From Ruegeria discodermiae (GTDB lineage Bacteria; Pseudomonadota; Alphaproteobacteria; Rhodobacterales; Rhodobacteraceae), in contig NZ_JAVAMO010000003.1 in assembly GCF_030758345.1 (NCBI RefSeq), positions 248,001 to 312,000 of the forward strand: DNA of 64,000 nt, in the 5' to 3' direction. Shown here piece after piece: positions 1-7,081 of this stretch. How positions within the stretch are numbered: the first letter of the stretch is position 1; each line of letters begins with the position of its first letter. Under the pieces are notes generated by a model, which was not told the origin of the DNA, ran no database searches, and saw only the letters and a list, made by a program, of their open reading frames with translations. Made by a program: the position numbers and the translations under genes.

Positions 1-29
1 CGAAGAAAGCCACCAACAGGAGGAAGACC

Positions 30-959
30 ATGACGCTCAAACTCACCCGCCGCGCGGCCATTGCATCCGCCGCCGCCCTGCCCGCCGCAGCAATCGCCAC
101 CCCATCACTGGCTGCAAGCCATGGCGGCAAGGCCGCTACACCGGTGGCGCGCACCTTCAAGCTGGGCGACATGACGGTCACCACATTGCTGGATGGGAGC
201 GTCATGCGGGATGACGCCCAAGAGATCTTCGGCGGCGGCGCGTCGGACGAAGACTTCAAAAGGGTCTCCGAAGAAAACTTCATCCCCGCCGACAGCGCGC
301 AGTTCTTCTTTACGCCCACGCTGGTGGATGCGGGCGGCGAACTCGTTCTGTTTGACACCGGGCTCGGCCAGGGCGGAATCGTCACCGCGCTGGACGCGGT
401 GGGCGTCAGCCCGGATGCGATCGACGTGGTGGTGCTGACCCATATGCATCCCGACCATATCGGCGGTATGATGACCGAGGGCGCACCGACCTTTGCCAAT
501 GCCCGCTATGTGACCGCATCAAACGAGTATGATTTCTGGGCCAAGGCTGATGAGGGCAACCGCGTGGGCGACATGGTCAAGGCCAATGTCACGCCGATGG
601 CCGAGAAGATGAGCTTTATCGAAGATGGCGGCAGTGTCGCCTCGGGCATCACCGCCAAAGCGGCCTTTGGCCATACGCCGGGCCATATGGTCTATCTGCT
701 GGATAGCGGCGGGCAGCAACTGGTGCTGACCGCCGATCTGGCCAACCACTATGTCTGGTCCTTCGCCCATCCCGAATGGGAGGTCACCTTCGACATGGAC
801 AAGGCCGCCGCCACCCAGTCCCGCCGCGATGTGCTGGGCATGCTGGCCGCCGACCGGGTGCCGATGATCGGCTATCACATGCCCTTCCCCGCCGCCGGTT
901 TTGTCGAACAACGCGGCGATGGTTTCCGCTTTGTGCCGGTCAGCTATCAGATGCTCTGA
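30..959 (+). CDS. Tat-exported metallo-beta-lactamase-fold hydrolase
   Basis: A 309-residue protein with a twin-arginine-type N-terminus: Arg7-Arg8 followed by an Ala-rich hydrophobic stretch to about residue 29, so it is probably exported folded to the periplasm. The metallo-beta-lactamase metal motif HMHPDH sits at about residues 138-143, and a GHTPGH segment near 215-220 and an Asp in TADLANH near 240 supply the other usual ligands. The fold binds two metals and hydrolyses esters, lactones or thioesters; the substrate cannot be read here. An AGGAGGAAG ribosome site lies just before the ATG. Related proteins are often annotated as quorum-quenching lactonases, which is not demonstrated. It ends against a perfect hairpin shared with the convergent next gene. 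Confidence 0.85.
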   Translation: MTLKLTRRAAIASAAALPAAAIATPSLAASHGGKAATPVARTFKLGDMTVTTLLDGSVMRDDAQEIFGGGASDEDFKRVSEENFIPADSAQFFFTPTLVDAGGELVLFDTGLGQGGIVTALDAVGVSPDAIDVVVLTHMHPDHIGGMMTEGAPTFANARYVTASNEYDFWAKADEGNRVGDMVKANVTPMAEKMSFIEDGGSVASGITAKAAFGHTPGHMVYLLDSGGQQLVLTADLANHYVWSFAHPEWEVTFDMDKAAATQSRRDVLGMLAADRVPMIGYHMPFPAAGFVEQRGDGFRFVPVSYQML

Positions 960-970
960 CACAGTTTCGG

Positions 971-996
971 TCGCGGCCCTGCACTCAGGGCCGCGA
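971..996. terminator. Hairpin between convergent genes
   Basis: An 11-bp perfect inverted repeat (TCGCGGCCCTG / CAGGGCCGCGA, loop CACT) lies between two convergent genes. There is no long T-run on either side, so it may act as a bidirectional or Rho-assisted terminator; the placement is the main support. Confidence 0.6.
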
Positions 997-1014
997 CATC
1001 CCCAATAAGCGATT

Positions 1015-1377
1015 CTAGCGCCTGAACCCGTATTCCGTGACGAAGTACCGGGGCGACATGGTGCCGAATAGATCGCGTAGCTTGTCGAGCTCATCCGCAG
1101 GCCCATGCAGCTCAACACCGGTGATCGTGACCAGCGCCCGGGTGCTCTCGAAAATATGGCTACCCACCTGCATATGCTGCAGAACCGCCTCGGCACTTTC
1201 ATAATCCTCACGCGAGACCGCCATGCCATCAGCGCCGAAGCCATAGGCCGTGGCCAGATGGCCCGGTTCTTTGTCGCGTAACGCCACCATGGCGGCACAG
1301 TTTTCGCGGAAGGCGGCGGCGTTTTCGGTAGGGATCGAGAAAGTGCCAATCACAGTGACGACATGCGGTGCGGACAT
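1015..1377 (-). CDS. Antibiotic-biosynthesis-monooxygenase-like protein (ABM fold)
   Basis: A 120-residue protein with the look of the dimeric alpha/beta-barrel ABM family. It opens with a beta strand (VVTVIGTFSIP), has an alternating strand-helix pattern, and contains a HLATAYGFGADG segment and a C-terminal helix (DELDKLRDLFG). Family members are small cytoplasmic quinol mono-oxygenases or related oxidases without cofactor, but many have no known substrate. It faces the upstream metallo-hydrolase convergently and has no operon partner. The fold assignment is moderately sure, and a specific reaction cannot be given. Confidence 0.65.
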   Translation of the reverse strand: MSAPHVVTVIGTFSIPTENAAAFRENCAAMVALRDKEPGHLATAYGFGADGMAVSREDYESAEAVLQHMQVGSHIFESTRALVTITGVELHGPADELDKLRDLFGTMSPRYFVTEYGFRR

Positions 1378-1810
1378 CTGGAAATCCTCAATTCGGGGTC
1401 AGGAAATACAGGCAGTCTAGCGCGCCCGTGGCGCTCAGGCCACCAAAGGCCAACCCGGAGCACCGCGCGCCCTGCTCACCGCCCCTTAACCGACTACGGG
1501 CAAAACTCCCCTCCGTCGCGACATCGGTCCGGGTCTGACACCCCGGCCCAACAGGAAACGGGCCCCTTCTGGCACAAGGGGCGCATATGACAGCTTCATG
1601 GCGCGGGGAATCACCCCGTCCCACCTTCCGCATTGGCGGCGCCGCCACTTTCCTTGGCCCAACCGGAAAGACAGAGAAACACACAGACAAATCGGCGGGG
1701 CAAATGCCCGCGCCGCGCCTCGGTTTGCCCAAATGACGGGGGAAACCGCCGCTTTGTCGTGGGTTGCGCAAAATCTCTTGCAATCCAACCGGTTCGCGCC
1801 CATGTAAAAC
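1378..1810. other. Intergenic stretch without convincing gene
   Basis: About 430 bases separate the ABM gene from the first cold-shock leader. Several overlapping open frames exist on both strands, but their translations are rich in Arg, Pro and Cys and look like GC-rich shadow frames. A 7-bp hairpin (GCCCCTT / AAGGGGC at 1562-1582) is present without a T-run. The right part probably holds the csp promoter, since csp genes in this group have long leaders. Confidence 0.4.
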
Positions 1811-1934
1811 GCGCTACGTTATTCTTTTTCGACCCACTGTCTCCTTCACACGGCATTCAGTCTATCGATCCAGACCGACTACGCCGGGTTGCCGCACTGA
1901 CGCGGGCAACAGATCAAAACAGGAGACCACGGAT
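1811..1934 (+). promoter_or_regulatory. Conserved structured 5' leader of cold-shock gene 1
   Basis: This leader shares ordered blocks with the leader of the second csp gene (2599-2719): GCGCTACGTTATT, ACTGTCTCC, TCAGTCTATCGATCCAGA, then ACGCCGGG. Both end in a hairpin of identical size, here GTTGCC (1888-1893) with GGCAAC (1905-1910). The second base pair is T-A here and C-G in the other copy, a compensatory change that supports a folded RNA. Cold-shock mRNAs commonly carry temperature-responsive leaders; that role is inferred here. Confidence 0.65.
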
Positions 1935-2141
1935 ATGGCCAATGGCACCGTGAAATGGTTCAACACCACCAAAGGCTTCGGCTTCATCGCACCGGAAACC
2001 GGTGGCAAGGACGTTTTCGTCCACATCAGCGCTGTCGAGCGCGCAGGCCTGACCGGCCTTGCCGACAACCAGAAAGTGACGTTTGACGTCGAAGCAGGCC
2101 GTGACGGCCGCGAAAGCGCGACAAACATCCAACTCGCCTGA
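1935..2141 (+). CDS. Cold-shock protein (CspA family), copy 1
   Basis: A 68-residue OB-fold single-strand nucleic-acid-binding protein. It shows RNP1-like GFGFIAP and RNP2-like VFVHISA motifs after the typical GTVKWFN start. The frame is open further upstream, but homology and length place the ATG at 1935, preceded by an AGGAG site and a long leader. It probably acts as an RNA chaperone during cold or general stress. It differs from the second copy (2720-2926) at about 13 of 68 positions, mainly near the C-terminus, so the pair looks like a tandem duplication separated by one small reverse-strand gene. Confidence 0.95.
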   Translation: MANGTVKWFNTTKGFGFIAPETGGKDVFVHISAVERAGLTGLADNQKVTFDVEAGRDGRESATNIQLA

Positions 2142-2161
2142 ATCGGCAGAGTAAGAGCTCG

Positions 2162-2183
2162 GGATGGGTGGTCACACCCATCC
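2162..2183 (+). terminator. Hairpin after cold-shock gene 1
   Basis: A perfect 9-bp inverted repeat (GGATGGGTG / CACCCATCC, loop GTCA) lies 20 bases after the csp stop and touches the stop of the convergent 96-residue gene. No strong T-run follows, so termination is inferred from position. Confidence 0.5.
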
Positions 2184-2473
2184 TACACTTCGGCGACGAC
2201 CTCTCCCTTCATTTCTCCGGTCATGCGTGAAAAATCCTCGGACTGCACTTTGCTGCGCACGGCGGCAATGGCGGTTTCGGCGGCATCGCGGGTGGCGGCA
2301 TCGGGCCATTCGCTGATCGCAGCGCTTGTGCGCTCGCTGGTGCGCACCACGGTCACACGGGTCGCACCCAATTCCCGCAGCGCGGGCAGGCGTTTTTCCG
2401 TAATACTCTGGATGGTCAGGTCATAATCGACCCCATCGGCATTTTCCCAGGTGGTGATTGTCACATAAGTCAT
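2183..2473 (-). CDS. Small conserved hypothetical protein, possibly ABM-like barrel
   Basis: A 96-residue soluble protein beginning MTYVTITTWENADG with a clear GGGGAGG ribosome site before the ATG. The alternating strands and helices, including RLPALRELGATRVTVVRTS and a central Trp-Pro, suggest a ferredoxin-like or dimeric alpha/beta barrel similar to stress-responsive or ABM proteins. No catalytic motif is visible and I do not recognise a named family. It sits between two csp paralogues on the opposite strand, so the csp duplication may have flanked it. It is more likely real than a shadow because of its ribosome site and ordinary residue composition. Confidence 0.6.
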   Translation of the reverse strand: MTYVTITTWENADGVDYDLTIQSITEKRLPALRELGATRVTVVRTSERTSAAISEWPDAATRDAAETAIAAVRSKVQSEDFSRMTGEMKGEVVAEV

Positions 2474-2598
2474 ATCGCCCTCCCCTTGGCTGTTTTGATC
2501 GCCCTATCCTAGCAGATTTTCGCTATTTTGTCCGCCGCGCGCGGGGTCCCGCGCAATGGCGAGGCTTGCCCGATGGCCTGTCGGATGGCATATCAGGG

Positions 2599-2719
2599 GC
2601 GCTACGTTATTGATATCGACCACTGTCTCCGACCACCGGCGCTCAGTCTATCGATCCAGACAACGACGCCGGGCTGCCGCACCCAAGCGGGCAGCAACTA
2701 TGACAAGGGAGAGAGCGGC
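2599..2719 (+). promoter_or_regulatory. Conserved structured 5' leader of cold-shock gene 2
   Basis: This is the second copy of the element at 1811-1934, with the same ordered sequence blocks. Its terminal hairpin is GCTGCC (2673-2678) with GGCAGC (2690-2695), the same 23-base span, and carries the covarying C-G pair in place of T-A. Loop bases differ while stems pair, which is expected for a selected RNA structure. Confidence 0.65.
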
Positions 2720-2926
2720 ATGCCCAAAGGCACCGTGAAATGGTTCAACACCACCAAAGGCTACGGCTTTATCGCGCCCGATGATGGCGGCAAGGACGTC
2801 TTTGTCCATATCAGCGCAGTCGAGCGCGCCGGGCTGACCGGTCTGGCCGACAACCAGAAGGTCAATTACGAGCTGCGCGCCGGTCGCGACGGTCGCGAAA
2901 GCGCAGACGAAATCACACTGGCCTGA
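2720..2926 (+). CDS. Cold-shock protein (CspA family), copy 2
   Basis: A 68-residue cold-shock-domain protein starting MPKGTVKWFN, with GYGFIAP and VFVHISA nucleic-acid-binding motifs. The ATG at 2720 is preceded by AGGGAGAG. It is a close paralogue of the upstream csp gene with changes concentrated in residues 48-68 (for example EL-R-AGRDGRESADEITLA versus DV-E-AGRDGRESATNIQLA). The shared leader suggests both copies answer the same signal. The product should bind RNA or single-stranded DNA in the cytoplasm as a monomer. Confidence 0.95.
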   Translation: MPKGTVKWFNTTKGYGFIAPDDGGKDVFVHISAVERAGLTGLADNQKVNYELRAGRDGRESADEITLA

Positions 2927-2935
2927 GCCCGTGAC

Positions 2936-2960
2936 GACCGGGCAGCCCCCCTGCCCGGTC
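2936..2960 (+). terminator. Hairpin after cold-shock gene 2
   Basis: A perfect 10-bp inverted repeat (GACCGGGCAG / CTGCCCGGTC, loop of five C) begins 10 bases after the csp stop codon. It lacks a T-run, but the strength and position fit a terminator or a 3'-end stabiliser. Confidence 0.6.
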
Positions 2961-3056
2961 CTCCCAAACGCCGCGAGGCTGTGAAAACATTCACAGACCG
3001 CAGGCGTGCTGACGGTTTAGCTCAATCCCGATGACCTGAAACCGGAGACCCGCCAG

Positions 3057-3431
3057 ATGGCCCTCAAACCAGAAGACGTCAAAAAGATCGCCGAGCCGCT
3101 CAAGGGCAAAAAGGCGCGACTGAAGAAATGTGATGCGCTTCCCAAGGGCACCAAAGAGCTGAAGCTGCCTGCCGGCGTCAAGAAAGGCATCGAGCAGGAA
3201 TTCAACAAGGCAAAGCTGAACAAGGTGCGCCTGCATGTGGGTGGCGATTGCAAAGAGGTCTGCAAGAAGGTCAAGGCCAAGGCCTTTACCAACGGGTTCA
3301 ACATCTATCTGGCCAAACCCGGCGACGCCAAGAACGAAAAGCTTCTGGCCCATGAGCTGGTCCATGTGATCCAGCAGGGCAATGGCAAATGGCCCAAACC
3401 GAAACCCGGCAAGGTTCTGATTTCGAAATAG
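3057..3431 (+). CDS. Minimal DUF4157-like putative zinc metallopeptidase
   Basis: A 124-residue Lys-rich protein. The C-terminal half carries LLAHELVHVIQQG at about residues 99-111, the zincin HExxH-type motif in the form seen in DUF4157 (the eCIS core domain often attached to extracellular contractile-injection toxins). The N-terminal half is basic (KKIAEPLKGKKARLKKC) and has two to three Cys. No signal peptide or membrane segment is seen. DUF4157 usually forms part of much larger proteins, so a free-standing domain is unusual. Nothing eCIS-like surrounds it. Its catalytic activity is inferred only from the motif, and the third metal ligand is not obvious. Confidence 0.65.
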   Translation: MALKPEDVKKIAEPLKGKKARLKKCDALPKGTKELKLPAGVKKGIEQEFNKAKLNKVRLHVGGDCKEVCKKVKAKAFTNGFNIYLAKPGDAKNEKLLAHELVHVIQQGNGKWPKPKPGKVLISK

Positions 3432-3434
3432 GGA

Positions 3435-3815
3435 TCAGCCCTCGACGGGGCGGGGCCGCCCTTCGTCATCGATCGCCACGAATGTGAATACCGCCTCGGT
3501 CACTTTCTGCCGCGAGCCGATGCGATCCCGCAGCACCCAGGCCTCAAGCCCGATTGCCATCGAGGTCCGCCCGACCCGCTGGATCTGGCTGTAGACGCAC
3601 AGGACATCGCCCACCTGCACCGGGCGGATGAACTTCATCGCATCAATCGCAACCGTCGCTACACGGCCCTGGGCGCGAGCCCCGGCCGTAATTCCCGCCG
3701 CCATGTCCATCTGGCTCAGCACCCAGCCGCCAAAGATGTCGCCATTGCTGTTCACGTCGCGAGGCATCGCCATGGTACGCAGGGTCAGCTCGCCCGTGGG
3801 GGTTTCTTCATCCAT
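3435..3815 (-). CDS. Acyl-CoA thioesterase, hotdog fold (YciA-like)
   Basis: A 126-residue hotdog-domain thioesterase. The family-typical stretch RDVNSNGDIFGGWVLSQMD holds the conserved Asn-x-x-Gly-Asp-x-Phe-Gly-Gly motif with the catalytic Asp at about residue 26. Later comes VATVAIDAMKFIRPVQVGDVL, the usual core strand. YciA-type enzymes hydrolyse short and medium acyl-CoAs in the cytoplasm and work as hexamers. The start ATG at 3815 matches family length. Its stop is only three bases from the convergent zincin gene. Confidence 0.85.
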   Translation of the reverse strand: MDEETPTGELTLRTMAMPRDVNSNGDIFGGWVLSQMDMAAGITAGARAQGRVATVAIDAMKFIRPVQVGDVLCVYSQIQRVGRTSMAIGLEAWVLRDRIGSRQKVTEAVFTFVAIDDEGRPRPVEG

Positions 3816-4594
3816 GCTCGCTACTCCGGGCTGTGTCTGGCTGGTCTGGATGCCACTGCGATAACAGGTTCCATCCCCGGGGTCGACCGGATCGCAACCC
3901 CATCAGCGTTCAAAGCGTATGGAACGCCTCGGAGCTTTGACTCTTCCGGAGGACAGAACTGGTAGAAAAACATGCGCCGCCTCACGCATTTCTGCCCCAG
4001 ACAGATCCTGTTCTTCTTTCTGTTCAAAGGTCGTCCGTGCGAGACTTTGCTGACTTCTGAGCCACGGTTTCGAATGTAGGCTTCCACGGTTCTCCGAGCG
4101 GGCGGCGAAGCGCAACTCGTTCAAAAGCAGCAACCGGTGTTTATCGAAACAAGTCCGTTGAAGGACCCGATGTTTGCAGCCCAAGCTCAGTCCATCTCCG
4201 GGACAGGCAAAGCCCCTACCGTCCGCCACGGAAGTGACCTGTGATCAGCCCTTTTGCAAGCTTAAGCGAAGTTAATGCAGCCGAAGTTTAAAGATAAGCA
4301 ATCGATCCCATCTTGTTGACAGGAGGAAAAGGTGTTCGACCGTCCGGTGCAGCATGTTTTTTACATCTGGCCTGTCGCCAGATGTTGCGTGCGGTGGGGT
4401 GGTTGGAAATCCGTACCAACGATCGCGGCGCTCTCGCGGCTGGCTGGCCCGGACCTTTTGTGATGAAACGCGCGTTCTAGCGGAATAGGCGGGCCGATAC
4501 AGCGAACACGCCGGGCGAGCACGCTTGGCTTGGTTCGATCGCTTAGCAAACCGGGCCTTGTTGTACAGCGACGCGCGAGAATTGGGAGGAAGTC
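3816..4594. other. Gene-poor region upstream of precursor peptides
   Basis: Nearly 780 bases with no convincing gene. Two overlapping reverse-strand frames (3821-4087 and 3903-4229) have unnatural composition, many Arg, Cys and Ser, and no ribosome site or motif. The base composition is visibly less GC-rich than the flanks. A 9-bp perfect inverted repeat (ACATCTGGC / GCCAGATGT, 4363-4385, loop CTGTC) lies about 210 bases before the first precursor peptide gene. A small frame with a strong ribosome site is listed separately. Confidence 0.5.
4332..4463 (+). CDS. Possible small protein or leader ORF (43 residues)
   Basis: A GTG-started frame of 43 codons sits behind a strong AGGAGG at 4321-4326 with five-base spacing. 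The product would start MFDRPVQHVFYIWPVARCC, rich in aromatic and Cys residues, with no family I recognise. The hairpin at 4363-4385 falls inside it. It could be a translated leader of the downstream precursor peptides or simply chance; only the ribosome site argues for it. Confidence 0.25.
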   Translation: MFDRPVQHVFYIWPVARCCVRWGGWKSVPTIAALSRLAGPDLL

Positions 4595-4936
4595 ATGAAG
4601 ACCAAGCGTTACAATTCAGCCGAAGCTCAAAAAGCGGCTTTTCTTGAGAAGATCTGGAATGATGAGAGCTTTGCTCAATCGCTGAAGGCAGATCCGAAGG
4701 CAGTGCTGGCCGAGTTCGGAGATGGTATCCTCGGGGATGTCGATATCCGTGTCGTGCGCGACACTGAAAAGGTGAAATACCTGCACATCCCTGCCCCGCC
4801 AGCGCGTAAAGAAGTGTCAGATGCCGAGTTGATGAATGTGCAAGGCGGAACAACTCCGGGCTGCGCAATTACCGTCGCCTTTACGCTCACCGCATCCATA
4901 TCGGCATCGATCGTTGCTTCGCTCAACGAAACCTAA
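4595..4936 (+). CDS. NHLP-type ribosomal natural-product precursor peptide 1
   Basis: A 113-residue peptide with the layout of nitrile-hydratase-alpha-like leader peptides (NHLP class). The long acidic leader shows the family blocks PKAVLAEFGDG, IRVVRDT and KYLHIPAPP, then a Leu-rich cut-site region ending VQGG at residues 82-85. A double-Gly peptidase would release a 28-residue hydrophobic core starting TTPGC, with one Cys and nine other Ser or Thr. The GGGAGGAAG ribosome site confirms the ATG. No modification enzyme, peptidase or exporter is adjacent, so the final product (lanthipeptide-like, azole or unmodified bacteriocin) cannot be predicted. A second precursor follows 15 bases later. 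Confidence 0.75.
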   Translation: MKTKRYNSAEAQKAAFLEKIWNDESFAQSLKADPKAVLAEFGDGILGDVDIRVVRDTEKVKYLHIPAPPARKEVSDAELMNVQGGTTPGCAITVAFTLTASISASIVASLNET

Positions 4937-4951
4937 GCGAAGGTGGAAGAC

Positions 4952-5302
4952 ATGAAGTACCAAGAGAACCATTTCAGAGATGATCAAAATATCTTGGATT
5001 CCATCTTGAAGAAAATACGGGACGACAAAGGCTTTGGGCGCCAGCTAAAGACACACCCAAAAGCGGCCTTGCGCGAGTTTTTCGAAATCCCCGAGCATGT
5101 AGAATTGAAAGTCGTATTTGACACTGCGGACACAAAATACATCCACGTCCCGTTTCTACCGGTCGGTTTGGAAATCTCCGACCGCGAGCTCCTTGCAGCA
5201 CACGGCGGTACGACACCTTTTTGCGTTCTGACCGCAGTGTCAGGCGCGCTCGGCTCAGCTATGATAACCCACGTAACATACAACCATCGCGCCAGCGCCT
5301 GA
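4952..5302 (+). CDS. NHLP-type ribosomal natural-product precursor peptide 2
   Basis: A 116-residue paralogue of the preceding peptide. The leader repeats the NHLP blocks (HPKAALREFF, LKVVFDT, KYIHVPFLP) and ends ELLAAHGG at residues 79-86. The predicted core of 30 residues begins TTPFC, sharing TTPxC with peptide 1, then diverges into AVSGALGSAM and a polar tail with two His and a Tyr. I chose ATG 4952 over an in-frame GTG nine bases earlier because AAGGTGG at 4940-4946 is well spaced for it. The two genes are clearly co-transcribed. Diverging cores with conserved leaders are typical of one maturation system acting on several substrates; that system must be encoded elsewhere. Confidence 0.72.
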   Translation: MKYQENHFRDDQNILDSILKKIRDDKGFGRQLKTHPKAALREFFEIPEHVELKVVFDTADTKYIHVPFLPVGLEISDRELLAAHGGTTPFCVLTAVSGALGSAMITHVTYNHRASA

Positions 5303-5576
5303 GACTCTTGCGGTCTCCACGCGGCTGCTCAACACTGAAAACCAACCGGGAGACCCCAGATCAAGCCAGCTCTAATGCCAGGGACAGGTAAGTAGGACGC
5401 AGGCCCAGGACCCATGGGTTTCCATCGGATGGCATGGGTCGCGATTGACATGAGCCGACCTTCGTTGTCGGCGCAGCAGGCTCATAACTGCCTTTTGGCC
5501 GCGCACCGCGTCGGTCGGCTAACGAGATCTGATGTTTGATGGCGGAAATTGGAGCGTTCGGCCCTGGTCGGTAGGG

Positions 5577-6407
5577 TCAATCGTTGGCGCTGCGGTCAAA
5601 CGCGTCTGACGCCCTGCAAAAGAGGACAGGGAACCAATCCTCACGCAACCGCTCGCCCGCCTGCATCCCGTGGCCAGGGAAAGGTGGCGAGGTGGGGCCC
5701 GGACGTTCGACATAGCGCGCATCATCGCCCACCAGCCGCAGCGAGAAGGCGCGCCGTCGCGCGTCACTGGTATTTCCCCGCGCGCCATGCAGGGTGCGGA
5801 AGTTGAAGGCGACGGCATCGCCCGGCTCCATCGCAAATTCGGCGATGGGCATCGCCTCGGCATCGGGGTCAGGCACCGGCAGATATTGACCTTCGTCGGG
5901 GAAATACCCCTCCTGCGCCACCCAGCGGGTCGGCAGCACCTCTTTTTCCCAGCGATGCGAGCCGATCACGCAGCGCAGCGTCGCCTCGTCCACCGGATCA
6001 AGCGGCGCCCAGAAGCTGACCGTCTGCTGGCCTTGCACAAAGTAGTAAGGCCCATCCTGATGCCAGGGCGTCGCCATCGAGGTGCCGGGTTCCTTGACCA
6101 GCACATGATCATGAAACATCTGCACCCGGTTCGAGCCCATCAGATCGGCGGCCACCTCGGCCATTGGCGAGGCCTCGATCACCTGCCGGAACGGCGCGAT
6201 CCGGGTCCAGTTGCAGTAATCATCAAAGAACCGCCCGGTCTCGCCCGCTTTTTTGTTTTCCGAGGCATACGGCCCCGGCGCCTCCATATTGGACGCAATG
6301 CCTGCGCGCAGCAGATCCACATAGCCGTCAAAAAGCCCCCGGATCACCACCACGCCATCGCGCTGATAGGTCTCGATATCGGATTGGGTCAGAAGCGCAT
6401 GAGTCAT
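5577..6407 (-). CDS. Phytanoyl-CoA dioxygenase (PhyH) family oxygenase
   Basis: A 276-residue Fe(II)/2-oxoglutarate dioxygenase of the PhyH family. It shows the iron facial-triad start HQD in TPWHQDGPYYF (near residue 116) and the distal His with an oxoglutarate Arg in RTLHGARGN near 206. The N-terminal helix (SDIETYQRDGVVVIRGLFD) is the standard PhyH opening. Substrates of this family range from acyl-CoAs to small amines and phosphonates, and none is indicated here. It is a single gene, reading towards the peptide island, with a 63-base gap from irr, so the two could be co-transcribed. Confidence 0.85.
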   Translation of the reverse strand: MTHALLTQSDIETYQRDGVVVIRGLFDGYVDLLRAGIASNMEAPGPYASENKKAGETGRFFDDYCNWTRIAPFRQVIEASPMAEVAADLMGSNRVQMFHDHVLVKEPGTSMATPWHQDGPYYFVQGQQTVSFWAPLDPVDEATLRCVIGSHRWEKEVLPTRWVAQEGYFPDEGQYLPVPDPDAEAMPIAEFAMEPGDAVAFNFRTLHGARGNTSDARRRAFSLRLVGDDARYVERPGPTSPPFPGHGMQAGERLREDWFPVLFCRASDAFDRSAND

Positions 6408-6470
6408 GGATCACCTGTTGGAGGTCAGGCCAATACCCTGCCGTCCTCAGCGCAAGACCTCAATAGAGGA

Positions 6471-6896
6471 TCAGGAGGATTTGCGGCGCAGCCGGATCAC
6501 CACATCAACCGAGGCGATCTCGGCCCCGACCGGCGCGTCGGGCAGGCGCTGGATCACCAGCTCCTCAGAAGGGGCGTCGGACAGGCGGCTTTCATCTTCC
6601 CAGAAGAAATGCGGGTGATCATGGGTGTTGGTGTCGAAATAGCTTTTCGACCCGTCTACGGTAATTTCCTGCAGCACCCCCGCCTCGCAGAACGCGCGCA
6701 GCGTGTTGTAGACCGTCGCCAGCGATACCGATGAGCCGGTATCCTTGCAGGATTCGAATAGGCTCTCGGCGGTGACGTGGCGGTGATTTCCGTCGCCCAC
6801 CAGCAATTCTGCAAGCGCAACGCGCTGCCGCGTGGGTCGCAACCCGGCATCAACGAGCCAGTTGGTGGCTATTTCTTGGCTATCTGGCTTCATCAT
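6471..6896 (-). CDS. irr: Irr-type Fur-family regulator
   Basis: A 141-residue Fur-superfamily repressor. The N-terminal winged helix (LRPTRQRVALAELL ... VSLATVYNTLRAFCEAGVLQEI) is followed by the HDHPH metal/haem-binding segment, and the sequence matches Irr more than Fur in lacking the C-terminal Cys pairs. Irr reports haem/iron status in alphaproteobacteria. The N-terminus has no Cys-Pro haem-regulatory motif, as is usual for Rhodobacterales Irr. It is transcribed divergently from fabA, the standard Roseobacter arrangement. The AT-rich stretch near 6910-6935 between them probably contains both promoters. Confidence 0.88.
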   Translation of the reverse strand: MMKPDSQEIATNWLVDAGLRPTRQRVALAELLVGDGNHRHVTAESLFESCKDTGSSVSLATVYNTLRAFCEAGVLQEITVDGSKSYFDTNTHDHPHFFWEDESRLSDAPSEELVIQRLPDAPVGAEIASVDVVIRLRRKSS

Positions 6897-7081
6897 CGCT
6901 TACCTGAACACAGTCGCTATATTATATAGGGCTCTGCAGGGTAAAGTTTCAAATGAAATTCATTCGCAATGCCTTGCGGCCCGGATTTGTGTCGTTGCGC
7001 TGCTCTTGCAGGAGGACGCGCGCCGGTGTTAGACGGGGGCCTTATAGAACGCATGCGACCAATTGCAGGAGACGCCGAGGC

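Noticed and set aside
1562-1582. Hairpin as an intrinsic terminator
   Set aside because: Only 7 bp, no T-run, and not placed just after any gene.
1388-1856. Overlapping reverse- and forward-strand frames of 69-131 codons
   Set aside because: Arg-, Pro- and Cys-rich translations without motifs or ribosome sites; best read as shadow frames upstream of csp.
3821-4229. Two overlapping reverse-strand frames of 88 and 108 codons
   Set aside because: No ribosome site, odd composition and no family features; region looks non-coding.
5670-6734. A 354-codon forward frame
   Set aside because: Antisense to the PhyH and irr genes, shadow composition.
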